A program made the position numbers and the translations under genes. Below are positions 1 to 9,016 of a stretch of 64,000 nt of DNA, piece after piece. The notes below the pieces were generated by a model, which saw only the letters and a program-made list of their open reading frames with translations, searched no databases and had not been told where the DNA came from. Within the stretch, counting starts at the first letter, position 1. The number at the start of each line of letters is the position of its first letter. The stretch comes from Acinetobacter corruptisaponis (lineage in GTDB: Bacteria > Pseudomonadota > Gammaproteobacteria > Pseudomonadales > Moraxellaceae), in the NCBI RefSeq assembly GCF_030053775.1, contig NZ_CP125669.1, positions 1,607,962-1,671,961 of the forward strand. Reading direction: 5' to 3'.

Positions 1-52
1 TCCCAATAATCTAACTATAAAGCCAGCTGTGACTCAAGTTACTTCTCGTAAA

Positions 53-78
53 AAAAGCAGGACTTAAGTCCTGCTTTT
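53..78 (-). terminator. Rho-independent terminator of secA
   Basis: A perfect 26-bp palindrome (13-bp arms centred on CTTAAG) lies 26 nt beyond the secA stop. Read on the minus strand the hairpin runs into seven T residues. An outer 9-bp inverted repeat (24-32 with 81-89, CAGCTGTGA/TCACAGCTG) could extend the stem. Confidence 0.85.
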
Positions 79-104
79 CATCACAGCTGAAAATCAGCCT
101 AAAA

Positions 105-2840
105 CTAGATTTTACCGTGACATTGCTTATATTTTAAGCCAGAACCACATGGACATGGTGCGTTACGGCTTTCTGGAACTGCGAACTGGGCATTTGCCAA
201 TGAACGGTCTGGTTCTTCAGAAATGGTCACTTCACCTGTTAAGCCATCAACATCATCATGTTCAAAAGAAAGACGCATTGATTCGGCCTGACGCTGCTGT
301 TGAGCCTCTAACTCAGCCAGTTCTTCAGCAGTTGGAACATGGACACGGGATAAATCCGTCACCACGTCAGACTTGATAATACCCAGCATGTTCACAAACA
401 GGTTAAATGCCTCTTTCTTGTATTCCTGCTCAGGATTTTTCTGGGCATAGCCACGTAAATGGATACCCTGACGCAAGTAGTCCATCGCTGCCAAGTGGTC
501 TTTCCAGTGACGATCCAGTGAGTTCAACATAAAGTGACGCTCAAGCATCGCTGCCGACTCATCACCCATCTGTTCACGACGCTGACGATAACGCTTAATT
601 ACCTCATCAGAGATACGCTCAATCAACCCCTCTTCATCCAGACGACGGTCTTGATCCAGCCATTGCTGTACAGGAAGCTCAATGCCCAAATCGGTACGCA
701 GGGCATTTTCCAAGCCAGCAATGTCCCACTGGTCATGAATCGACTCTGGTGGAATAAAGTTCGCAATCAGGCCTTTCACCACTTCATGGTGCATTTCCTC
801 AATGTAGGCCTGTAGTGTGCTTTCCGCCAGAACCTCATCACGCTGGGAATAAATAATCTTACGCTGCTCGTTATTGACATCATCATACTTCAACAGGTTC
901 TTACGAATATCGAAGTTGCGTGCCTCAACCTTGCGCTGTGCATTTTCAATTGAACGGCTCACCATCTTGTGCTCAATGGCTTCATTTTCCTGCAAGCCCA
1001 TTGCACGCATCATGGCAACCACACGATCACCCGCGAAGATACGCATCAAGTCATCTTCAAGCGATAAATAGAAACGAGATACACCTGGGTCACCTTGACG
1101 ACCTGCACGGCCACGTAACTGGTTATCAATACGACGTGATTCGTGACGTTCAGAACCAATGATATGCAAACCACCCGAACTTAAAACATCCTCGTGATCT
1201 TTTTCCCATTGTGCTTGTAAGCGGGCTTCATCTTCAGGCGTTGAATTTTCAATTTTGGCAAGCTTGGCTTTCCAGTTACCACCCAGCAAAATATCTGTAC
1301 CACGACCCGCCATGTTGGTCGCAATCGTCACCGCATTTGGACTACCCGCTTGCGCAATAATATCCGCTTCACGTTCGTGCTGTTTTGCGTTCAAGACTTC
1401 GTGATGAATACCTGCTTGTAGCAACTTAGAAGACAAGATTTCACTTGCTTCAATAGTTGCAGTACCAATCAAGATCGGTGCAACACCCTGCTGACGAATA
1501 TTGGTAATTTCTTCAATAATCGCGGTGTATTTACCATTACGGTTTAAATAAATTAAATCGTTATGATCCTTACGAACCATTGGACGGTGCGTTGGAATAA
1601 TGACAACATCTAGGCCATAAATTTCTTTCATTTCCGCAGCTTCAGTATCGGCAGTACCTGTCATACCTGAAAGCTTTTTATATAGACGGAAATAATTCTG
1701 GAAAGTTGTGGTTGCAAGCGTTTGGTTCTCAGGCTGGATTTCCATGTTCTCTTTGGCTTCAACCGCCTGATGCAGACCTTCCGACCAACGACGGCCAGGC
1801 ATGGTACGACCCGTGCTCTCATCCACAATGATGACTTCTTCTTTTTGTGACTGTGGATTAATACCAATGATGTAATGCACGTTCTTTTGATAGAGGTAAT
1901 GTGCACGGATTGCGGCAGTCACATGGTGAACCAGATTCAGGTTTGCTGCTGAATACAGGCTTTCACCTTCAGCCAGCAGCCCCATGCGAATCAGTTCCTG
2001 TTCAACGGTTTCATAACCGATTTCAGTCATTTCAACTGAACGCTGTTTTTCATCGACCCAGAAATGTCCGCCATCAGCCACTTTTTCTTCTTTCTGTGGA
2101 CGTAGTTGCGGAGGAATACTGTTGATCAACTGATAGAGATGGGAAGAATCTTCACTCTGTCCTGAAATGATCAATGGCGTACGCGCCTCATCAATCAGGA
2201 TTGAATCCACTTCGTCAATGATGGCATAGCTGAGACCACGTTGTTTTTTCTCTTGCAGAGAAAACACCATGTTGTCACGAAGATAGTCGAAACCAAATTC
2301 GTTGTTGGTTCCGTAGGTAATGTCTGAATTATAGGCCTGTGCCTTTTCGGCAGGCATTTGCATGGAGTAGATCACCCCAATGCTTAAACCTAAAAATTCG
2401 AATAAAGGACGGTTTAACTCGGCATCACGCTGTGCCAGATAGTCGTTTACGGTAATGACGTGAACACCCTGACCACTCAAGGCATTGAGGTAACAGGCCA
2501 GTGTACCCATCAGGGTTTTACCCTCACCCGTACGCATCTCGGCAATCTTACCTTCGTGCAGGGTGATACCACCAATCAACTGCACATCATAATGACGCAT
2601 GCCCATGACACGCTTTGCCGCCTCACGGCACACCGCAAAGGCTTCAGGCAATAATTTATCTAGACTTTCACCGTTCTGAAAACGTTGTTTGAATTCTGGA
2701 GTTTTTGCAGAGAGGTCTGCATCGCCAAGAGCAGATATCGTCGGTTCCAGCGCGTTGATTTGTTCAACAATTTTGCGCATGCGTTTGAGTTCACGCTCAT
2801 TTTTAGTACCGAAGATACCTCCGATCAGACTTGCCAACAT
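105..2840 (-). CDS. secA: Protein translocase ATPase subunit SecA
   Basis: SecA is the motor ATPase that pushes unfolded preproteins through the SecYEG channel. The 911-residue product has the full family layout: Walker A GEGKT at about residues 105-109, the DEVD Walker B box at 209-212, the second nucleotide-binding fold with [10 protein letters not shown], helical scaffold and wing regions, and a C-terminal zinc-binding tail with CPCGSG and a later Cys-His pair that normally binds SecB and phospholipid. Length matches gamma-proteobacterial SecA. It is monocistronic here, with its own promoter and terminator. Nothing is missing; assignment is secure. Confidence 0.98.
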   Translation of the reverse strand: MLASLIGGIFGTKNERELKRMRKIVEQINALEPTISALGDADLSAKTPEFKQRFQNGESLDKLLPEAFAVCREAAKRVMGMRHYDVQLIGGITLHEGKIAEMRTGEGKTLMGTLACYLNALSGQGVHVITVNDYLAQRDAELNRPLFEFLGLSIGVIYSMQMPAEKAQAYNSDITYGTNNEFGFDYLRDNMVFSLQEKKQRGLSYAIIDEVDSILIDEARTPLIISGQSEDSSHLYQLINSIPPQLRPQKEEKVADGGHFWVDEKQRSVEMTEIGYETVEQELIRMGLLAEGESLYSAANLNLVHHVTAAIRAHYLYQKNVHYIIGINPQSQKEEVIIVDESTGRTMPGRRWSEGLHQAVEAKENMEIQPENQTLATTTFQNYFRLYKKLSGMTGTADTEAAEMKEIYGLDVVIIPTHRPMVRKDHNDLIYLNRNGKYTAIIEEITNIRQQGVAPILIGTATIEASEILSSKLLQAGIHHEVLNAKQHEREADIIAQAGSPNAVTIATNMAGRGTDILLGGNWKAKLAKIENSTPEDEARLQAQWEKDHEDVLSSGGLHIIGSERHESRRIDNQLRGRAGRQGDPGVSRFYLSLEDDLMRIFAGDRVVAMMRAMGLQENEAIEHKMVSRSIENAQRKVEARNFDIRKNLLKYDDVNNEQRKIIYSQRDEVLAESTLQAYIEEMHHEVVKGLIANFIPPESIHDQWDIAGLENALRTDLGIELPVQQWLDQDRRLDEEGLIERISDEVIKRYRQRREQMGDESAAMLERHFMLNSLDRHWKDHLAAMDYLRQGIHLRGYAQKNPEQEYKKEAFNLFVNMLGIIKSDVVTDLSRVHVPTAEELAELEAQQQRQAESMRLSFEHDDVDGLTGEVTISEEPDRSLANAQFAVPESRNAPCPCGSGLKYKQCHGKI

Positions 2841-2863
2841 GAATAAACTCTCTAATCCTGTTT

Positions 2864-2892
2864 GTTATAAGGTTTGTCGCAAAGATCAACAA
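2864..2892 (-). promoter_or_regulatory. Likely sigma-70 promoter of secA
   Basis: On the minus strand a -35 box TTGTTG (2892-2887) and a -10 box TATAAC (2869-2864) are separated by exactly 17 nt, 24 nt upstream of the secA ATG. Box quality and spacing are good, but no transcription start is known, so this is a prediction. Confidence 0.5.
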
Positions 2893-3207
2893 ACCCTAGG
2901 TCGGTTAATTTTTTCTTGGTTGTTATTATGGAGTCAGAAATAAGAACTACAAGTGCTTTGCATCCAAACAGGTAAAAAAATCTGCGAGGCGATTCTGACA
3001 TGCATAACCAAAGAGCGTTAATGTAGCAAATTTGCATTTAAGTTACATCGATTTGCATGTGAAATTCTGATCATTTTTTTATCATCAACACCTCACCTAT
3101 ATATAAAAAACTTATAATCAAATAAAAAAACAATGATTTGATTCATATATAAATTGGCGCATAGTAAGAAGACACAGCATCAGATAAGCAGAATGAGGAG
3201 ACCAAGA
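2893..3207. other. AT-rich divergent intergenic region
   Basis: This stretch separates secA from the divergently read peroxiredoxin gene. It is very AT-rich, with A and T runs near 3070-3150, and must carry the peroxiredoxin promoter. I see no clear paired -35/-10 boxes for that gene, no RNA gene and no convincing small ORF with a ribosome binding site. Confidence 0.4.
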
Positions 3208-3849
3208 ATGAGCTTACGTTTAGGTGATATAGCCCCAAATTTCCAACAAGAATCAAGCGAGGGCCTTATTGATTTTTATGAGTTTCTAGGGGGTGGCTGG
3301 GGAATCCTGTTTTCACACCCCGCAGATTATACGCCTGTCTGCACCACTGAGCTTGGTTATACCGCCAAGCTAAAAGATGAGTTTGCAAAACGTGGCGTCA
3401 AGGCAATTGCACTGTCTGTGGATGATGTTGAATCACATAAGGGCTGGATTCAGGACATTAACGAGACCCAGAACACCACGGTGAATTTCCCGATTATTGC
3501 GGATAAAGACCGCAAGGTGTCTGAGCTTTATGGTTTTATCCACCCAAATGCCAGCGAAACCTTAACGGTACGTTCACTGGTGATTATTGATCCGAACAAG
3601 AAAGTTCGCCTGATCATCACCTACCCTGCCTCAACAGGCCGCAACTTCAATGAAGTGTTGCGTGTGGTGGATTCACTCCAACTGACTGACAAGCATAAAG
3701 TGGCAACACCCGCCAACTGGCAACAGGGTGAGGATGTGGTAATTGTGCCATCACTGAAAGATGAAGAGGAAATCAAGCAGCGCTTTCCTAAAGGTTATAC
3801 GGCAGTGAAACCTTATTTAAGACTGACACCACAGCCTGAGCAAGATTGA
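3208..3849 (+). CDS. Peroxiredoxin, 1-Cys (Prx6-like)
   Basis: Thiol peroxidase that reduces H2O2 and organic peroxides in the cytoplasm. The peroxidatic cysteine is in PVCTTE (about residue 45 of 213), inside the Prx6-type context DYTPVCTTELG, followed by the long C-terminal arm typical of Prx6 enzymes. I chose the ATG at 3208 because GAGGAG lies 7 nt upstream and the protein then begins MSLRLGD, as the family does; an upstream in-frame ATG at 3154 would add 18 basic residues without a ribosome site. Monocistronic. The electron donor cannot be told from sequence. Confidence 0.9.
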   Translation: MSLRLGDIAPNFQQESSEGLIDFYEFLGGGWGILFSHPADYTPVCTTELGYTAKLKDEFAKRGVKAIALSVDDVESHKGWIQDINETQNTTVNFPIIADKDRKVSELYGFIHPNASETLTVRSLVIIDPNKKVRLIITYPASTGRNFNEVLRVVDSLQLTDKHKVATPANWQQGEDVVIVPSLKDEEEIKQRFPKGYTAVKPYLRLTPQPEQD

Positions 3850-3897
3850 AGCCAATTAAAGGCTTCAAGCGAAGCGCAAGACAAACGAAGTGCGTAG
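3844..3897. repeat. 54-bp hairpin repeat, copy 1
   Basis: First of two near-identical 54-bp direct repeats beginning GATTGAAGCC and ending GTGCGTAG. It contains the inverted repeat GAAGCC-N7-GGCTTC. It starts inside the last codons and stop of the peroxiredoxin gene. Between the copies (3898-3978) are two more small hairpins, CGAGCAACGCTCG and GAAGC-N7-GCTTC. Confidence 0.7.
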
Positions 3898-3978
3898 TAT
3901 ATAAAAACGAGCAACGCTCGTTCCTGAGAAGCGACTAAAGCTTCGCAAGAAAGCGAACAGTTATGCTGTGAGTTAAGA

Positions 3979-4032
3979 GATTGAAGCCGATTAAAGGCTT
4001 CAATCGAAGCGAAAGACAAACAAAGTGCGTAG
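3979..4032. repeat. 54-bp hairpin repeat, copy 2
   Basis: Second copy of the repeat at 3844, in the same orientation, differing at only a few positions (for example GAAGCCGATTAAAGGCTTC instead of GAAGCCAATTAAAGGCTTC). No coding sequence or transposase lies with it. It resembles a dispersed intergenic hairpin repeat; whether it occurs elsewhere in the genome cannot be judged from this window. Confidence 0.7.
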
Positions 4033-4043
4033 CAATAAAAAAT

Positions 4044-4071
4044 TTCCCTAAATTCAATGGAATTTAGGGAA
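4044..4071. terminator. Strong hairpin, probable terminator
   Basis: A perfect 12-bp stem (TTCCCTAAATTC / GAATTTAGGGAA) with a 4-nt loop. A short run of A precedes it and CGTTTAATC follows, so the U-tract is poor on the plus strand and better on the minus strand. It most likely ends peroxiredoxin transcription. Confidence 0.55.
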
Positions 4072-4142
4072 CGTTTAATCTTGGTATTTTTGAATCAATA
4101 CGCTATAAGAATAATTCGATTCGAAACATAATAAAAACCACC

Positions 4143-4952
4143 ATGATCTATAACATCCACCACCTGCATTGCGGCAGCTTCTGCCCCGTTTGTGCCCCCT
4201 TGTTTGGACAAAAAGGCTGGAAAGCCCATTTGGTCTGCCACTGTCTACTGGTCGAGACTGATCGGGGTCTGGTTCTGATTGACACAGGTTTGGGCTTGCA
4301 GGATTACCTACATACCGAACAGCGTTTGGGCAAGCTGCTCAGCCGATTTGGGCAGTTTGAATCCAACCTGAAACTCAGTGCCATCCAGCAGATCCAGCAA
4401 CTTGGCTTTAGCCCCAACGATGTGAAATACATCTTTGTAACCCATCTTGATTTCGATCATGCTGGCGGTATTTCAGACTTTCCAAATGCCACTGTGCATG
4501 TATTGGCCTCTGAATTTAATGCCACCCAATCCCTTTCCGCCAAAGGAAAACTTCGCTATAAAACCGAACAGTTTAAACAGCACCGACACTGGAACTTTGC
4601 AGAACAGACTGATGGTGAGGCATGGTTTAACCTGCAAAAGGTCAAAGGCCTTCCCCTGTTTCAGGATGAAATTCTGATGGTTCCCCTCATCGGTCATACG
4701 CTTGGACATAGTGCGATTGCGGTCAAGAAACAGGATGGCTGGATTTTATTCTGTGGAGATGCCTATTTCTCACATCTCGAACTCAATCCTAAAAACAGGT
4801 TAAAGGCATTAGATTTAACAGAACGATTACTGGCTGAGGACAACCAGCAACGTTTACACAACCTGAAGCAATTACAATATCTGGCTCAACATGAACCGAG
4901 CATTGAGTTAATTTGTGCGCATGATCCAGTTGAATTCAATCGTTACCAATAA
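4143..4952 (+). CDS. MBL-fold metallo-hydrolase
   Basis: Member of the metallo-beta-lactamase superfamily, 269 residues. The metal-binding box reads H101-L-D103-F-D105-H106 followed by AGG, so the usual second histidine of HxHxDH is an aspartate. Later ligands are present: HTLGHS, GDAYF and a C-terminal AHDP. The HxDxDH variant occurs in lactonase-like hydrolases; the substrate is unknown. There is no signal peptide, so it should be cytoplasmic. The downstream phosphatase gene follows at once, suggesting one transcript. Confidence 0.75.
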   Translation: MIYNIHHLHCGSFCPVCAPLFGQKGWKAHLVCHCLLVETDRGLVLIDTGLGLQDYLHTEQRLGKLLSRFGQFESNLKLSAIQQIQQLGFSPNDVKYIFVTHLDFDHAGGISDFPNATVHVLASEFNATQSLSAKGKLRYKTEQFKQHRHWNFAEQTDGEAWFNLQKVKGLPLFQDEILMVPLIGHTLGHSAIAVKKQDGWILFCGDAYFSHLELNPKNRLKALDLTERLLAEDNQQRLHNLKQLQYLAQHEPSIELICAHDPVEFNRYQ

Positions 4953-4953
4953 T

Positions 4954-5535
4954 ATGCACAAGACACTGATTACTGTTATTTTCATATCATCCCTAAGCTT
5001 GGGTGGTTGTATGAAACACTCAAGTCTGGAGGAGCATCAAAGGCCCCAGCATTGGGGAGTACTGATTTCAGATACACATAATTTTTACCAGATCAGTCCT
5101 GATGTTTTTCGCAGTGAACAACCCAGCAACCAGTTAATCCCTTTCCTGAAAAAACATCAAATTGGCACTGTCATCAACCTGCGCGCAAGAAATGAAGATG
5201 CCAAGGTTTTAAGGGATCAGCCATTTAATCTGGTGCATATTCCCATCAATACATGGTCGATTGATCGGAATGACTTGCTTGAAGCCATGCAGACCATTCA
5301 AACGGCGAAGCAACACAATCAGAAAGTTCTGGTACATTGTTATCATGGTTCTGACCGCACAGGTGCGACCATTGCCATGTATCGTATTATTTTCGAGAAC
5401 TGGTCAATTGAGGATGCCGTTAAAGAGATGAAACAAGGCGGATATGGATTCCATATCATCTGGAAAAACATTGACCAGCTTTTTAGTCCTAAAAATGTAA
5501 AATGGATTCAACAGCAGTTGTTGAATCCATCTTAA
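4954..5535 (+). CDS. Lipoprotein dual-specificity/tyrosine phosphatase-like protein
   Basis: A 193-residue protein with a lipoprotein signal ending in LGGC (lipid-modified Cys about residue 19), then a cysteine-based phosphatase fold. The P-loop signature HCYHGSDRTG gives Cys129-X5-Arg135. The start at 4954 is chosen because it puts the signal peptide at the very N-terminus; an in-frame ATG at 4915 overlaps the previous gene and would bury it. It starts 1 nt after the upstream hydrolase stop, implying translational coupling. Location is probably the periplasmic face of a membrane; substrate unknown. Confidence 0.75.
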   Translation: MHKTLITVIFISSLSLGGCMKHSSLEEHQRPQHWGVLISDTHNFYQISPDVFRSEQPSNQLIPFLKKHQIGTVINLRARNEDAKVLRDQPFNLVHIPINTWSIDRNDLLEAMQTIQTAKQHNQKVLVHCYHGSDRTGATIAMYRIIFENWSIEDAVKEMKQGGYGFHIIWKNIDQLFSPKNVKWIQQQLLNPS

Positions 5536-5708
5536 CTTAAGCTACTATATCCAAAAGTAAGAAGTCCGTAAAAGAACTTTATTAAAAGTTAGGGGCTGTA
5601 GTAGATAAGCCTAAATATCTGTCCAAATGAGTAGTGTTTTTAACTGCTCTTTTGGACTACCATAATTGAATCTAATACTAATCCCCAAAAATAAGTTAAA
5701 CTAATAAG

Positions 5709-6188
5709 ATGAAAAATCAACAGATTCAGCATGACCTAAGTGCATACAATTTTGGGGAATTATCCACACGAGAAAAAGACCCTCGGGCAAGAACACGTCT
5801 ATTGATTTTACATCAATATTCAATCGGTAAAAGCACGCCTGAAATATCAGAATCCATGTATATTTCAGAACATACTGTCATGAAAACAAGGCGAAAATAT
5901 TGGAAATATGGATTATCCAGTATCTACGACCAACCACGCTCAGGACGCAAACCCAAGTTAGCCAAGCAAGATATAGATACCTTTAAAACATTGATTGTAA
6001 AAGAACAGGAAGACAAAGAAAGAGGAAGTTTGGTCTGTGATGATATTGTGGAATTGGCAAAAGAACACTTCAAAGTAGATTATAGTCGTAATGGTATGTA
6101 CCATGTATTAAAACGTATAGGAATGAGCTGGATTTCTGCACGCAGCCAACACCCACAAGCAGATATAGCAAAACAAGAAGATTTTTAA
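5709..6188 (+). CDS. IS630 transposase, N-terminal ORF
   Basis: A 159-residue helix-turn-helix part: a homeodomain-like DNA-binding domain (ISESMYISEHTVMKTRRKYW, then a proline/arginine-rich PRSGRKPK linker) and a second winged-helix segment ending GMYHVLKRIGMSW. It stops at TAA within T5A6 (6182-6192), where a -1 shift joins it to the catalytic half. Such two-frame organisation is common in IS630 elements, so this may be programmed frameshifting rather than decay. Confidence 0.85.
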   Translation: MKNQQIQHDLSAYNFGELSTREKDPRARTRLLILHQYSIGKSTPEISESMYISEHTVMKTRRKYWKYGLSSIYDQPRSGRKPKLAKQDIDTFKTLIVKEQEDKERGSLVCDDIVELAKEHFKVDYSRNGMYHVLKRIGMSWISARSQHPQADIAKQEDF

Positions 6189-6751
6189 AAAACTTCAGTG
6201 CATTAGTTGAGTCAATATTACCTGAACATGTTGCACTTCAAGATGTTGAAATTTGGTTTCAGGATGAAACACGTATAGGACAACAGGGTTCATTAAGTCG
6301 AATATGGCATTATTGTGGGCAACGCCCACGGTTGATCAGACAACAACAATTTCTGTGTCGTTATATATTTGGAGCAATTTGCCCTGAGCATGGTACAAGT
6401 GCAGGGCTGATTTTACCTCAAGTAAATAAAGTGACAATGCAACTACATATGGCTGAAATAAGTAAATATGTTTCTCAAGGAAAACATGCTGTTGTAGTTA
6501 TGGATGGCGCATTGTGGCATCAGGAGAGTTTAAATTTACCAAATGTAAGCATATTGAAGCTCCCTCCATATTCACCTGAGCTTAACCCTATGGAGCAAGT
6601 TTGGTTGATGATGAAGAAGCGGTATTTATCTAATCGCTGCTATTCAAATATCGAAGCAATATTAGATGGGTGTTGCCAAGCGTGGCAAGGCATTTGTGAG
6701 GCTGTCGATACTATAAAATCCCTAACCCAACGGCAGTGGGCTAAAATTTAA
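6182..6751 (+). CDS. IS630 transposase, catalytic DDE part (-1 frame)
   Basis: The -1 frame opens at the TTTTTAAAAAAC slippery run and continues to 6751. It supplies the RNase-H-like DDE domain: first Asp in WFQDETRI, second in VVMDGALWH, and the Glu in LNPMEQVWLMMK after the family motif LPPYSPELNP. The C-terminus LTQRQWAKI is usual for the family. Both halves are otherwise undamaged, so the element may be active. No separate ribosome binding site is obvious for this half. Confidence 0.8.
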   Translation, partial: FLKNFSALVESILPEHVALQDVEIWFQDETRIGQQGSLSRIWHYCGQRPRLIRQQQFLCRYIFGAICPEHGTSAGLILPQVNKVTMQLHMAEISKYVSQGKHAVVVMDGALWHQESLNLPNVSILKLPPYSPELNPMEQVWLMMKKRYLSNRCYSNIEAILDGCCQAWQGICEAVDTIKSLTQRQWAKI

Positions 6752-7406
6752 TTTAATTCTGAAAATTGGTATAAATTCACATTCCTTAATAAACAATATA
6801 AAGGCATTTCGGTCAATACCATTATATTTTCTTAGCACTCTTTTTGCTTGATTCCAGAAATTTTCTACTCCATTGATATGGTTCTTATCCTCAACAAATT
6901 TTTCTGAATGGTTGATTCTATGATAGCTAAAATCACTTACATCAAGAGCATTATAACTACGATAGCTATCTGTATAAACAATGCTATCTGGAGCAATTTT
7001 TCTAGTAATTATCGGCATTAAGGTTGCTGTCTTAGTATCTGGAACAATCTTGACGTAAACTTTGCCACCACGTTTAAGCATACCAAATACAGCTACTTTT
7101 CCCGCAGCTCCACGCCCACGTTTTCCCTTGCGAACACCACCAAAATAACTTTCATCTAGCTCAATTTGTCCCTCAAAAACCTCTATGGCATCTTGGTCAA
7201 GATAGTACATGATGACTTGGCGTATTTTCCTATAAAACAAAGCAGCAGAATTAGGTTGAATACCAAGTAAATCTGCTGCTGTTCTAGCGGTTACCTCTGC
7301 TATAAAAAACTCAAGTAGTTTTCTTTGAGTTTTTTTACTTAATTTACATCTAGTTATCTTCATAAAAGTAGACTAGCACACTTCTAATCTACTACAGCCC
7401 CAAAAG

Positions 7407-8921
7407 TTATGTTAGTTTTATTTTTTTTAACAATCTCTTAGGGAAAGCAATTTTATACCCATTTTCATTCAATAAAAATCTTGTAATTTGTAAAAAAATA
7501 TCATTATTTTCTAAAGATATCTCTAATAACGTTACATGATCACCTTTTCTAATATCATCTACTTCTTTAAGTAATAATTCAAAAGAGATCTTATCTCCTT
7601 TTAGATCTATAGTTTTAGGTAAATAGCTAGCCTCTCTATGTCCAGTATAACGTTGTACTAAACATAATGGAGAGCTAATAATTTCAAATATCTTCTTTTG
7701 TTTATATATTCCTTTTCTAATAGATGGATAATGTACATCACCTGTTAAAAGTAGCATACCTCTAGTATCATTTGTTATCTCTGCAATACCGTTTAACCAT
7801 AAGATATAATCATTAAAATCTGCAAGATTCGCATCAAATATATGTTCCTTTATAATTGAGATGCCAGTCTCTAGAAGAGATTGGCCTGTAACAATGACTG
7901 GGTAATCATTTTTAGAAAGTGATAATTTCCAATTATTAAAACCATTCCAAGCTCTATTGCTCATAGCAAATCTATTATCAAAATTTTGTCTACAACTTCT
8001 TGTATCAGCCAAGAAAAATGAAATAGGGTCAATCTTAAAATAAAAAGAATCTCCTACTTGAAATGAATTTTGATTAAAATCATAATTAGCTGTCTGAAAT
8101 TTTTTAAAACATTGCTGAGCACATTCTTGATAAATTTCTTTAGAAAAATTTAATATACTATCAACACTTGTAAATGCTCTCATAGGATAATTATTCCAGT
8201 ATTCATGATCATCTGGAATACTAACCCAAGGAGCTAACTGAAGAATTTCTCCAAATCCATTGGATTTATCTTTCCAATTCTCCCAATAATTAAATAAAAA
8301 GTCAGACATTAGTTTTTTATAATATTTTCTTTTAATGGTATCTTCTAAATAACCTAATGGCCTAAACACTTTTCTAAATAAAACCCTATCTTTGATATTT
8401 TCTTTACTTTTTTGAAAATACTCTCCAATTTTTCTAATCCATCCAATATCATCTAAATAAACTTGATCTCCCATCATAATAGTCATATCAATTTTTATGT
8501 TTTTTAATATCTTTAGCAACTCCTCAATATTCTTATTATCTTTATCATCGAGACGACTATAGCAAGATGTTAATAATATACTAATTTTATTGTTATCACA
8601 CTTTTCAATTGAATCAGGAATTTGCCTTGTTTTTATATTTTTTTCGCTCTCACCTATTCTCAATGTAATAGATATAATATTTTTATAAAATATATGATGA
8701 ACATCAAACTCATATATACCTGTATAATAAAAAGGAGAATCACATAAGTCTTTATAATCGACATTTGTCAGAGGCGTACTCCAGTTATTTGGTTTTACAG
8801 CCATACCATCAATAGACCATTGAATTGACTGTTCTTTTGTTAATTTAGTTAGCGTACGTATACCCAACCAAACTCTAACTTTACCAATTGGAGCAACCAT
8901 ACTTGACATACTAATTTCCAT
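7407..8921 (-). CDS. PhoD-like metallophosphatase
   Basis: A 504-residue protein of the PhoD/alkaline phosphatase D-like calcineurin fold. An N-terminal beta-sandwich region (about 1-95) precedes metal-ligand motifs: SCYSR near 119, MMGDQVYLDD at 149-158, PDDHEYW at 236-242, ADTRS at 305-309 and LTGDVHYPS at 392-400. No signal peptide is seen, unlike secreted PhoD. The start has GGAGG 6 nt upstream. The coding sequence is far richer in A+T than its neighbours and abuts an IS, which suggests horizontal gain. Substrate unknown. The IS1595 target duplication includes its TAA stop, so the protein is intact. Confidence 0.8.
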   Translation of the reverse strand: MEISMSSMVAPIGKVRVWLGIRTLTKLTKEQSIQWSIDGMAVKPNNWSTPLTNVDYKDLCDSPFYYTGIYEFDVHHIFYKNIISITLRIGESEKNIKTRQIPDSIEKCDNNKISILLTSCYSRLDDKDNKNIEELLKILKNIKIDMTIMMGDQVYLDDIGWIRKIGEYFQKSKENIKDRVLFRKVFRPLGYLEDTIKRKYYKKLMSDFLFNYWENWKDKSNGFGEILQLAPWVSIPDDHEYWNNYPMRAFTSVDSILNFSKEIYQECAQQCFKKFQTANYDFNQNSFQVGDSFYFKIDPISFFLADTRSCRQNFDNRFAMSNRAWNGFNNWKLSLSKNDYPVIVTGQSLLETGISIIKEHIFDANLADFNDYILWLNGIAEITNDTRGMLLLTGDVHYPSIRKGIYKQKKIFEIISSPLCLVQRYTGHREASYLPKTIDLKGDKISFELLLKEVDDIRKGDHVTLLEISLENNDIFLQITRFLLNENGYKIAFPKRLLKKIKLT

Positions 8922-9016
8922 TTCTTTCCTCCAATTGGTTCTTTTTATTCTATTTTATGATATATAATTTTTTCATAGTAACCATCCAGTTCTTACACTA
9001 AATGGTTACTATATTA

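Larger units (their letters stand above)
5675..6771 (+). mobile_element. IS630-family insertion sequence
   Basis: About 1.1 kb between TA (or TAA) target duplications at 5673 and 6772. Ends are imperfect inverted repeats: TACTAATCCCCAAAAATAA at the left against TACCAATTTTCAGAATTAA at the right, the match continuing with TTAAA. It carries a two-frame transposase and interrupts the IS1595 transposase gene near its 3' end, so it is the younger insertion. The exact left base is uncertain by 1 nt. Confidence 0.9.
5611..7363 (-). pseudogene. IS1595-family transposase, split by IS630 insertion
   Basis: The 5' part (7363 down to about 6774) encodes DDE-type residues: DESYFGG, YTDSYRSY and HINGVENFW. 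It reaches KECEF and then reads 16 foreign residues into the IS630 end before a stop. The missing C-terminus is still present on the far side of the IS630: 5672 down to 5611 encodes RFNYGSPKEQ through LLIWTDI and a stop. Deleting the IS630 and one target copy restores ECEF-RFNY in frame, giving about 217 residues. The truncated product keeps all catalytic residues but lacks the final 20. Confidence 0.9.
5592..7401 (-). mobile_element. IS1595-family element (IS1016-like), interrupted by IS630
   Basis: Terminal inverted repeats GGGGCTGTAGTAGAT lie at 5592 and, inverted, end at 7401. The element is flanked by the 8-bp target duplication AAAAGTTA (5584-5591 and 7402-7409), as expected for the IS1595 family. 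Removing the nested IS630 leaves about 711 bp, a normal length for this group. The right-hand duplication contains the stop codon of the PhoD-like gene. Confidence 0.92.

Noticed and set aside
3844..4032. CRISPR-like repeat array
   Set aside because: Only two 54-bp copies separated by a unique 81-bp spacer, with no cas genes; it fits a hairpin repeat instead.
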